A stretch of DNA of 64,000 nt from Dallia pectoralis (Eukaryota > Chordata > Actinopteri > Esociformes > Umbridae), in assembly GCA_029465975.1 (NCBI GenBank), contig CM055728.1, positions 27,887,392-27,951,391 of the forward strand, given 5' to 3'. The position numbers and the translations under genes were made by a program. Each line of letters opens with the position of its first letter. Within the stretch, counting starts at the first letter, position 1. The notes under the pieces are model-generated. The model made no database searches and was not told the DNA's origin. It saw only the letters and a program-made list of their open reading frames with translations. Shown here piece after piece: positions 35,801 through 47,800 of the stretch.

Positions 35801-38800
35801 AACCTATGTGTCGTATCTTTTATGCAAAAGAACATGGATACGGGCCGGGCATGGGCCGATATGAGCCGGGTATGGGCCGATATGAGCCGGGTATGGGCCG
35901 ATATGAGCCGGGTATGGGCCGATATGAGCCGGGTATGAGCCATTGGCATTTTTGGTGGACTATGCCTTTAAGGGCTTGTTTGAATACAACGTTATACTGA
36001 CTTATCTTGGTGTGCATGAGCTCCAATAACTTCCACTGCATTATGTAATTACTACAGGGATGTTTGAGAGTACCACACAGGATTGTCAAAGAAAAAAACA
36101 ATGTGTGAAATAAACTTCATTCTGTTCAGACAGAACAGTCTATGCACAAATCTCCAAGGGGTTCTATTAATAACATGGTGCATGCTACCATGGGAGGTGG
36201 TGTCTTAAGATATCAATATCCGAACGCTGTCACAAATAAATAATCTAGCACCTAAACACTGGTGGATGTGTCTTATATGTAGCGTATTGAAAACAAGCTC
36301 TAAAAGAGGAGAACGCTTGAGGTTTGGGGGAGCTGTGTAGTGGACAGGTTTGGCCAAGCAAAACATACCCAACTTCACAGGATATACATATTCCTGCATG
36401 TATCCATTTTATATTGTGTTTTGGAGGCCTGGTCGGTACAACTGTTTATTTAATACCATTTGTATCATTTCACTGGTTCTTGACCACTCTGTTTGAGACG
36501 GTAAAATAGATGGAGCATTAATCTGAACCAAGAAAAACACAGAACCTCCAGGTGTCCTTAAGGAAACCTGACTGACCAAACCTCACCAACAGCCAGCCAG
36601 ACATGGCACTTACGTTGATGTGGAAGGCAGACTGCGAGTCAAAGTCACTGCCCTGCCTGGTCAGCCTGTACTGCTGGTAGACGTCATCACCCACATCCTG
36701 GAGGATCTGACACAGGTCCTGTCCTCCGGCCACTGCACGTTCCTCTGGACGATCAGCTAGACACACACACACACAAACAGACACAGTAAGTCCACAAAAC
36801 CATCCTCACACTCGTAATTAATCTCTCGTTGTATCTGATCCTCCATTCTCACAGCACACCAGTGAGCCTTAAGCCATACAGCGGGAGACAGGAATCAACG
36901 TGTTGCTAGGAGACACAAGTGTGAAGAGCCTCACCCTCTTCTGGCGCGTGATAGGCCGCCAGGGCATTGAGCATGTCGTAGATGACCTCCTTGATGGTTT
37001 CGGGGATGGCCGGCAGCGGGGACAGTTTCAGGGGCGTGGTCTTCACCAGCTGCACAGCGTTGGGGCCCTTGATACGCAGGTTCTCAAACTCGTCATCAGA
37101 TGCTGAGTGCAGGGCGGAAGGGGGCGGAGCTTAACACATCGCATCACTTAACCCACCACAAGGACGTCTAATTACCACCCGTGCTCGTTAGGTCACGCTA
37201 GGACATCGGGGCACCAGCCCGGCGCTGCTACAGGTGCGTCTGGATAGGCGAACGGTCACGGTTCTGCTCCGGGCACTCGGGCGTGGCCGATCACCTATCC
37301 AGACTCGGTCAGAGATACCAACGTACCCGTACCAGCTCCGCGAGGTGCGGGGAGAGCGATCCGGACGCAGCTGTTGGCCGTGTCGGCGAAACACTCCGGG
37401 TTGCGGCAGGCAGCTGGGCCCAGGACTCGGAGGATGTAGTTGATCTCCCGGGACCCCAGGGAACCCGACACCACGCCAGACGTGGTGCTGCCCGCACCGC
37501 TGGTCACCGCGGAGCGCACCACCTGGAAGACGAGGAGAGGAGACGGTCAATTCAACACGGATCAGCGGTCACACACGGCGAATCTGTGCCACGGATGTTC
37601 CGGTACCTTCTCCATGGTGTGGCGCAGCGTGGCCGGGTCCTCGATGATGTGTCTGAAGAGAAGCGTGACGAGGGGCGTGAAGCCGTTGAAGCCGGACCCC
37701 TGCGTCAGGCCCAGGATCATTCGGGTGCTCTTCAGCTCGGCAAACATCATGGCGTAGTGGTGGGTCCGGGTCAGACGCAGGCACAGCCTGCAGAAACAGC
37801 AGAACAGCACAGGCAGATGACACCAGTCCTTCGAGAGCCACAGGCAGACCAATCACATAGCATCTCCTCACTTTGTTGTTACGAATGACAAAACTGAATT
37901 TAACACGTAGTGATTTAGCATTCTATGATAGTTTTACAAAAGTGCAAAAGGAGAAAGTAGAACAAAATAAATGAATAAGTCAAGTAGGAACCTGAGTGTG
38001 GCGTGGAGGGTGTCTGGGTCCACGGGGACACTTATCATGGAGACACAGGCTCTGATGAGCACCGTGGTCATGTCCTCAGTGAGGCCCTGCACTACGATGG
38101 CTGACCCCGCCCCGGGGCGTTCCAAAGCCGGCTCCAGGGAGGTGGTGAGAGGGGGCGCCGGAGGAGCAGACGGGCCGGACGTGTCCTTCGTCTGGGGAGG
38201 GGCGCTGTCATCTTTAAGGGCACTCATCTCCACCGCGACGGAATCTGATAAGGCAGAGAGTGTAGAGTATGTAAGCAAATAACACAGTAATCATGTCTGA
38301 TTTACGATGACGTTACAAGAAAGTCATGATTGAGCAGTGGCTAGCCTGAGTCACAGGAACGGGGGTTTCTGGGTTTCAGGGATCTGAAATAATGTAAGTC
38401 ATTACCCTGGTCTGTTAGCGTCTCCTCAGCCCCGTAATGTAAGTCATTACCCGGGTCTGTTAGCGTCTCCTCAGCCCCATAATGTAAGTCATTACCCGGG
38501 TCTGCTAGCGTCTCCTCAGCCCCGTAATGCAAGTCATTACCCGGGTCTGTTAGCGTCTCCTCAGCCCCGTAATGTAAGTCATTACCCGGGTCTGTTAGCG
38601 TCTCCTCAGCCCCATAATGCAAGTCATTACCGGGGTCTGTTAGCGTCTCCTCAGCCCCATAATGTAAGTCATTACCCGGGTCTGTTAGCGTCTCCTCAGC
38701 CTTGCCGCGGTCCCCCTCGTCCCTCTCACAGTCAGTAATGCTGCCAGGTTTGGCCGGTTTGGGAGCTCGGGGGACTCTCTGGACCGTAAGCATCACCGGA

Positions 38801-41800
38801 CGGCGGTTACCGGTCTCCTCATTCACCTGGAAAACAGGAAGCAATCAGACAAATCCGCACGGCCAAATAAAGTCCTTAAGGGACAACCGGGTGTGTACGA
38901 CTGGACACAGCTCAAACTGTAAACACGGTCACACACACACACGTCGGCCACACCGTACGGTCATCGGTAGGAGAAGTTCCGAACCTGGACCATGGTGTTG
39001 AACTGGACCGTGTATCTCCGGCGACCGGCGGTGAAGCGAACACTACTCTCCCCGGCCCGCCACGAGGAGTCAATGGTGCTGTTGTTGGAGGCGGAGTAGC
39101 TGCACCAGCGCCCCGACCGGTCGTCAAACCACCGCCAGTTGTTCCCGTTTGGCTGCAGGTACTGGGTACAGGGGAGGGAAGACGCACCGTTAATGACGGG
39201 CTGGGAAAACGAGAACAGACGCTATACGTGACCCGAAAGGCGGGAAAGGAATCACAAGAGGTACTGGAAGACGGGCGGTCATACGCGGTGAGCGTCTGAC
39301 CTTGTTCATCTGCGATCTGCGCTTGGACGACACGGCCATCTTCTCATAGAAATCGATGATCAGCAGCACCGGAGTGACCCACCTGCATGAGCAAACAGAC
39401 AGCGTTCAGTTGTCTGTAACCGGGCTGGGAACCTGCTGAGCACACAGGCCCAGTTTCACTCCACTACGATATACACCGCGTTAAGTAACGACCACTACTG
39501 AGCACAGGCCCAGTTTCACTCTACTACGATATACACCGCGTTAAGTAACGACCACTACTGAGCACACAGGCCCAGTTTCACTCTACTAAGTAACGACCAC
39601 TACTGAGCCACAGGGAGGGGCGCTTCCTCACTTGGGCGTCTGGATGTCCTTCTGCTCCTTGGCGGCCTGGAGACAGGGCTGTACCACCTCCAGCAGCTTG
39701 ATGAGAACATTCAGGATGCCGCTGTTCTCCACCACCCTGGCACAGGACAGCTTCAACTCCTGCAGGTGAACAGGTCATGGGGGTTAGACGACCTGGCCGA
39801 TACGGGCGTTCTGAGGAATCGTGCCCCCCACCCCCCCGGGTGCGTCACCGTACCTCAAACAGCAGAGTGAGCAGCAGGATCCGTGTGGCCAGGTTGGAGG
39901 CCTGTGGCAGGGTGGCCATCTGCCGGGTCCACTCAGACACCGTCTTCGTGTCGCTGGTGGTTAACGGCACCGCAGCCTTGATCAGCACGTCGGCCGCCTC
40001 CCACACCTGGACAGACAAACCCAGACATGAGGCCCAGTCGCCAGGGGCAACACGTGAAACCCCCCGACATGAGGCCCAGTCGCCAGGGGCAACACGTGAA
40101 ACGCCCCGACATGAGGCCCAGTCGCCAGGGGCAACACGTGACAATCACACCCGATTGATCGCCTACCTGGTTGACGACCTGCCTCAGGATGAGGTCCCTG
40201 TACTCCGGGCCGCTCCTCTTGATGGCGGTCATGAGGAGGTCACAGAGGCGGTACACGGTGTCGGGAAGCTCGTCCAGGAGGTGGAAGCAGCCAGGCAGCA
40301 TGGAGTCAGTGAAGGAGTGGAGCTCCGTGCTGTCCAGCGGCTCGGCTTCCAGGAACCTCTCCAGGCAACGGGCCTCCTCCTCCTCCGTACGCTCCCGGGT
40401 CCTCCTGTCCTCCTCCTCACGACGACGCGCAGCCTCCTGAGTGTGACAGAAAGGGACATAAAGAAGAGGAAGACACTTGAGCATGTAGTTTCAAAGCCAT
40501 TAATGCATTATGACTTCATTGTGTCTGTGTGTCTGTGTCTGGCGCACCTCGGGCGAATCAGATCGCTGCTCCATGCTGACCTCCTGACCCAGAGACATGG
40601 CGATGGCCCTCATCATCTGGTCCTCCTCAGACATGGTCATGTCCTGCACAGAGGGGAACCCAGAACACTCAAAACGAAAACATGCACAGAAACAAACACA
40701 CACACCTTGGCACCCTGTATAATGCGATGTGAATGGAGGATTAAGATGTGTGTAAGTACCCGGACAGCTCCACTGAGCAGAGGTGGTGGGTGCGTGAGCA
40801 GGTACTCTGTGGCCTGCTCCATGGTGGTGGTGTTCAGTAAGGCCTCCATGGCGTGCTCCCTGGAGAATCCCATGTCCATCAGCTGGATAAAGGACAGCAG
40901 AGGGTTAAATACGCTCAACGGTAGTAGGAAGCAGGAGAGTATTTTTAGTGCTAGGGGCAAGCTGGGGTTGCTTCCACTGTGGAGCTATACGTGAGATTTA
41001 GTCGGTGATTCATTGGCTCAGAATCACAATTACAAGTCTGTTTACACACACAAAATTTGTTCTGACCCTAAGCTGCAGCATTTTGAACACACATGTTAAA
41101 ACGTACCCGAACAGCACAAAGAGGATAAAAACAATACCTAAACAGAAAAGTTCCCAAAACTTTTGACAGTTAACTGTATCCAATCAGATCATAAGTATCA
41201 AACACAGTAATAAACCGCCCTCAATATGTCTCATTTTGGCAGTTGGCTCTTGATATCCACAGCTCTGTCTACATTTATCCAGTCGCATCCCATTGGATTT
41301 CTCTAGGGGTCTGTTATGGTTTTAAGTACTAAAGGTTAATCCATTAGGTACTGCCAATAGGCTGTGTAATGTATATGGTACTCTGATTAAACATGGGGGG
41401 TCTACCATACAGAAAACACTACCGTGTTGATATATGAACACAACAGTGCAGGAAAAAAGTGCGGCATCACAAGACGTTTACCCCCTGTTAAACCCCCCCC
41501 GTTACTCCCGACCCTCCCCCGTTACTCCCCGACCCTCCGCCCGTTACTCCCCGACCCGCCCCCGTTACTCCCCAACCCGCCCCCCGTTACTCCCCGACCC
41601 GCCCCCGTTACTCCCGACCCGCCCCCGTTACTCCCGACCCGCCCCCGTTACTCCCGACCCGCCCTCCGTTACTCCACGACCCGCCCCCGTTACCCACGAC
41701 CCGCCCCCGTTACTCCACGACCCGCCCCCGTTACTCCCCGACCCGCCCTCCGTTACTCCCGACCCGCCCTCCGTTACTCCCCGACCCGCCCTCCGTTACT

Positions 41801-44800
41801 CCCCGACCCTCCCCCGTTACTCCCGACCCGCCCTCCGTTACTCCCGAGCCCCCTGCGTTACTCCCGACCCCCTCCGTTACTCCCGACCCCCCTCCGTTAC
41901 TCCCCCCCGCCCCCGTTACTTTACTCCCGACCCGCCCCCCGTTACTCCCCGACCCGCCCACATGTTGGTAGGACCATCTGGGACTGGATACCTGCTGTTG
42001 TTGCTGCTGGTTGACGTTTGGCTGCCTCTCCCTCGGGACCACACCTCCCTGACCCTGTTACAATGAAATAAAGCAAAGGCCACACAGGGACCTTCAACAC
42101 AGGGACCACTTTTGGCAACCCTAAAGTGACAGCAAACATGCAGTGTCCATAGAAACCAATCCTATTTAGCCTGTTGGGGAATGTAACCAGTTCAATGACA
42201 TCTGAGCGACGCTTAAAACATTCTGTGTAGGACTAATAAAGACTGAACAGTACAGACATATCTATACAGTCAGAACTTAAACACGGACTGGGTCGACATT
42301 ATCCACCCCACCAACCGAACCCTCACCGGTTGTAGCTGGGCCTGGTTAACAGGTGTCTCTCTCCTAGGGGTAGGGTTAGCAGGGTCTTCTGCCACGCCTC
42401 CTGGTGCAGGAGGTGCTGTGCTGCCCCCGGTGGGGGGTACTGGTGCTGGCACGGTACCAGTTGGACTGTCTCCCGCGGTAACTACGGCTCCAGGGGGGCC
42501 TGTTGTTCCAACGACGGCTGAATTAAGAGTCAGGGTTTTAATAGGCGTGGATTACAGGTGAAGGGAAAATGGCTGCTCACAACTGCCATAAATTATTCAT
42601 TAACGCCACAGGTTATAGTGTTTCTAAAGGTCAAATAACCTGCTTGACCGTTAATGTTAAAGACCAGCAAACATTATAACACAATCGCTACAGAGGACAT
42701 ACAAAAACAGCACATTTAGTTAATTTTTAAGTAATTTTTTTATCTTTAGCCTGATCAACAGATTTTATTTAGATTCTTATTTTTAATATATGCGCGGATA
42801 CCAAGATCTTTGTCAAACTGGGTGGACAATAAACCTGGGTCACCATGTCAATGTAGAAAAACAGGTGCAAAAGGATCACATGGTAATTGGCTGTTTCTAT
42901 TGTGTTCATCCTTCTGTACACCGCTGTGTTCACCCTCCTGTACACCGCTGTGTTCACCTCCTGTACACCGCTGTGTTCATCCTCTGTACACCGCTGTGTT
43001 CATCCTCCTGTACACCGCTGTGTTCATCCTCCTGTACACCGCTGTGTTCATCCTCCTGTACACCGCTGTGTTCATCCTCCTGTACACCGCTGTGTTCATC
43101 CTCCTGTACACCGCTGTGTTCATCCTCCTGTACACCGCTGTGTTCATCCTCCTGTACACCGCTGTGTTCATCCTCCTGTACACCGCTGTGTTCACCCTCC
43201 TGTACACCGCTGTGTTCATCCTCCTGTACACCGCTGTGTTCACCCTCCTGTACACCGCTGTGTTCACCCTCCTGTACACCGCTGTGTTCACCCTCCTGTA
43301 CACCGCTGTGTTCACCCTCCTGTACACCGCTGTGTTCACCCTCCTGTACCTGTGTTCACCCTCCTGTACACCGCTGTGTTCACCCTCCTGTACACCGCTG
43401 TGTTCACCCTCCTGTACACCGCTGTGTTCACCCTCCTGTACACCGCTGTGTTCACCCTCCTGTACACCGCTGTGTTCACCCTCCTGTACACCGCTGTGTT
43501 CACCCTCCTGTACACCGCTGTGTTCACCCTCCTGTACACCGCTGTGTTCACCCTCCTGTACACCGCTGTGTTCACCCTCCTGTACACCGCTGTGTTCACC
43601 CTCCTGTACACCGCTGTGTTCACCCTCCTGTACACCGCTGTGTTCACCCTCCTGTACACCGCTGTGTTCACCCTCCTGTACACCGCTGTGTTCACCCTCC
43701 TGTACACCGCTGTGTTCACCCTCCTGTACACCGCTCTGTACACCGCTGTGTTCACCCTCCTGTACACCGCTGTGTTCACCCTCTGTACACCGCTGTGTTC
43801 ACCCTCTGTACACCGCTGTGTTCACCCTCCTGTACACCGCTGTGTTCACCCTCCTGTACACCGCTGTGTTCACCCTCCTGTACACCGCTGTGTTCACCCT
43901 CTGTACACCGCTGTGTTCACCCTCCTGTACACCGCTGTGTTCACCCTCTGTACACCGCTGTGTTCACCCTCACCCTCTGTACACCGCTGTGTTCACCCTC
44001 CTGTACACCGCTGTGTTCACCCTCCTGTACACCGCTGTGTTCACCCTCCTGTACACCGCTGTGTTCACCCTCCTGTACACCGCTGTGTTCACCCTCTGTA
44101 CACCGCTGTGTTCACCCTCCTGTACACCGCTGTGTTCACCCTCCTGTACACCGCTGTGTTCACCCTCTGTACACCGCTGTGTTCACCCTCTGTACACCGC
44201 TGTGTTCACCCTCTGTACACCGCTGTGTTCACCCTCTGTACACCGCTGTGTTCACCCTCTGTACACCGCTGTGTTCACCCTCTGTACACCGCTGTGTTCA
44301 CCCTCTGTACACCGCTGTGTTCACCCTCTGTACACCGCTGTGTTCACCCTCTGTACACCGCTGTGTTCACCCTCTGTACACCGCTGTGTTCACCCTCTGT
44401 ACACCGCTGTGTTCACCCTCTGTACACCGCTGTGTTCACCCTCTGTACACCGCTGTGTTCACCCTCTGTACACCGCTGTGTTCACCCTCTTCACCCTCTG
44501 TACACCGCTGTGTTCACCCTCTGTACACCGCTGTGTTCACCCTCTGTACACCGCTGTGTTCACCCTCTGTACACCGCTGTGTTCACCCTCTGTACACCGC
44601 TGTGTTCACCCTCTGTACACCGCTGTGTTCACCCTCTGTACACCCTCTGTACACCGCTGTGTTCACCCTCTGTACACCGCTGTGTTCACCCTCTGTACAC
44701 CGCTGTGTTCACCCTCTGTACACCGCTGTGTTCACCCTCTGTACACCGCTGTGTTCACCCTCTGTACACCGCTGTGTTCACCCTCTGTACACCGCTGTGT

Positions 44801-47800
44801 TCACCCTCTGTACACCGCTGTGTTCACCCTCTGTACACCGCTGTGTTCACCCTCTGTTCACCCTCTGTACCCGCTGTGTTCACCCTCTGTACACCGCTGT
44901 GTTCACCCTCTGTACACCGCTGTGTTCACCCTCTGTACACCGCTGTGTTCACCCTCTGTACACCGCTGTGTTCACCCTCTGTACACCGCTGTGTTCACCC
45001 TCTGTACACCGCTGTGTTCACCCTCTGTACACCGCTGTGTTCATCCTCCTGTACACCGCTGTGTTCATCCTCCTGTACACCGCTGTGTTCATCCTCCTGT
45101 ACATCACTGTGTTCATCCTTCTGTACATCACTGTGTTCATCCTCCTGTACACCGCTGAGTTCATCCTTCTGTACATCACTGTGTACACTGTTGTGTTCAT
45201 CCTTCTGTATACACCATTTAGCCATCGATGCTATTTAAACGACTGGAAATACATTTTACCTCCAGATGTGGGGACCAGAGGCACCGCTGGGGCACCAGCC
45301 CCTCCATCCTCCTCCGAACGGGTTGTGCCTTCTCTCTCCTTGGCCAAACGCTCCTGGAATAAATAAAAGAAACAGATTAACAACATCTACATTTTAATTG
45401 AAAGTCTCGAGCAGTAACCATACATCACAGAAACGGTTGTTTGTCACAACCGATTTGCTCCAGGTCTGTTATATCCTCTGGTGTTTCACCTAATAAAGTG
45501 AACACACACACACCTGGATGACAGGTTCTCCTCTCAGGATGTGACACAGTATAGCCAGCATGGACTCAGCCATACGTCCTCCATACACCTTCAGAGGTTT
45601 GCGGTTCCACAGGCTGCGAATGCAGTTGAACGCGGCCTAGTGAGGAGAAAATGACAGATGAGGACTCTTACGTGTTCTTTAACAGTAATGTTTAACCTAA
45701 TTCACACACACCGCAAACTCCCACACAGAGACATATCCGTTATCCGTTATTGATTGTGTCCCCTCAGGGGGAGGGTCTTGACAGTCAACAGGTGTAATAG
45801 TGGATACATCTTTTGTCATATTTACCAAACATGTTTCAGCTAATGTAACAGGGCCATTGACAAAAACATGCCTGGGAACCTGAGAGCCCCCCCGGAACCC
45901 GTAATCTCCCACCCACCTTCTGAGTGACAATGAGGAATCTCAGGGCGCTGAACTGAGGGGTGGTGGGCGTGACCCCAGGGACCTTGACGGGCAGACTGTG
46001 GGGGGAGTCCAGCACGGTGCTGGGGTTCACCATCTTCTCCACCAACATCAGCCAGGCGTCCAGGAACTCCCCAGTCCCGTCCGGCAGCTCGGCATGCTCC
46101 AGACCCTCTGAGACCGGCACCTTACCGCCCATAGACAGGGCCCAGTTAAATGTCCTGGGGGAAGGATGCGTGAGCTCTGGTTAGATAGGACGGCCAGGAA
46201 TGTGTCCTCACGTGTTCTGAGAACTCAAGGGCCTACTCTGTATTTTAACAATAAATAATAATATCAACAACACCAATAGAAGGATGTTGGTTATTGTCAA
46301 ATATCACCGAAATGTCTCAACAGAAGAACCCCATGTTGTAGAGACACAGAGTCTGACCAGCCCCTGGGTGGCGATATCCGTGACGTGTCAAAGCGAGGGT
46401 AGAGCTCTACTCACTCGAAGAGGGCGTCATGTCCACCGGAGCAGAAGAACTTCTGCAGCATCAGATGGTAGGGGTACTTCCTCTCATCAAAAAGCATAGG
46501 GGACGTGAAGCCCACAGAGCAAATGAAGAAGGTCAGCCTGGACGAGGTTGGAAGGAGACAACACGACCATCAGACCAACACTTCATTACATCAAACCAAT
46601 CCTCTAGTACTCTGCTAAACCTTCTGCCTATACTGCCAGTACAGTGAGTAAAAGCAGGGAACCACTGTGGCGAAACCCCACCAAAGTGATGTGGGTGTAA
46701 AAGTGTCCCACCTGAAGCGAGGGGTTGGGGTGTAGGGCGGGGGCTGCCAGCTCAGGCCCTTTGTGAGCAGCTTGGTGAGGGATGAAGCAGTGGCCCTGGC
46801 AGCGGGCGTCGGGGCAGTGCCCGTGCTGGTGGCGTGGTGTGAGCGTCGCTGGCGCACCGGGGAGCCGACGCAGAGCTTCACCAGCAGGCCGAAGAGCTCA
46901 GCCAGAGCCCGGCCGAGACGAGACGAGGCTGGAGAAGAAAGAGCGGAGAGTCACGTGTCTGGATGGAAGCAAGGAGGCAGCAGGAGTGAAAGTAAAATGG
47001 AAACATCCCAGAACTCCTCACCAGAGAGCAGCGGTTTGATCTGCTTAATGCGCGTTGCCATGGCAGGGGTCAGTTTGGACTTGGTCTTAGGGTCAGCGGT
47101 GCCTGCCGTGGGTTCATCCGTCTCCATGGGTGCCAACGTGTCTCCGTCCAAACCCATCCCCTCCAAAAGCCCCGTGGCAGAGGGGTCGACAGTGACTGCC
47201 TCTGGCTCAGCTATTGGGTGGGAGGTGTGGAGGACAGGACTGGAAGTTAGAGCCTGTGGAGGCGTCACTGGGAATAATATATTCTCATCCATAAAGACCT
47301 AATGTAGTAAACCCATATAGAGCACATTCTCATTCTATCATCCCAGCTGGAAGTTCTTTGAATTAAATGAGTATTTAAATAAAGGTAACCTCACAGTGTG
47401 AATGGTTGTAATTAAATGGGTATTTAAATAAACCCTCAGTGTTCTGGTTGTATTTAAATATAGGTAAACCCACAGTGTTCTGGTTGTATTTAAATATAGG
47501 TAAACCCACAGTGTTCTGGTTGTATTTAAATATAGGTAAACACACAGTGTTCTGGTTGTATTTAAATATAGGTAAACCCACGGTGTTTTGGTAGTATTTA
47601 AATATAGGTAAACCCACAGTGTTCTGGTTGTATTCATGTCTACATTACCGGTTCTCCTGGATCCAGAGGCGGCGGCTGTGTTGTTTCCTGACTGCTTATC
47701 GTCTTTCGGAACCAGCTTCTGCATGTCAGCCTGGCCAAACTCACAGCCAGGGGGGAGGCTGGAGGAGGAGATGGGAGTCACATTAACAACCACAAAACAT

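Noticed and set aside
39777..40994. 405-codon plus-strand frame
   Set aside because: Runs antisense through five huwe1 exons and the 42-bp repeat; no recognisable domain.
42790..45366. Three overlapping plus-strand frames of 780-860 codons (Cys/Pro/His/Val-rich repeats)
   Set aside because: They are the 24-bp minisatellite read in three frames; all three are open because the unit has no stop, and the region is a huwe1 intron in the antisense direction.
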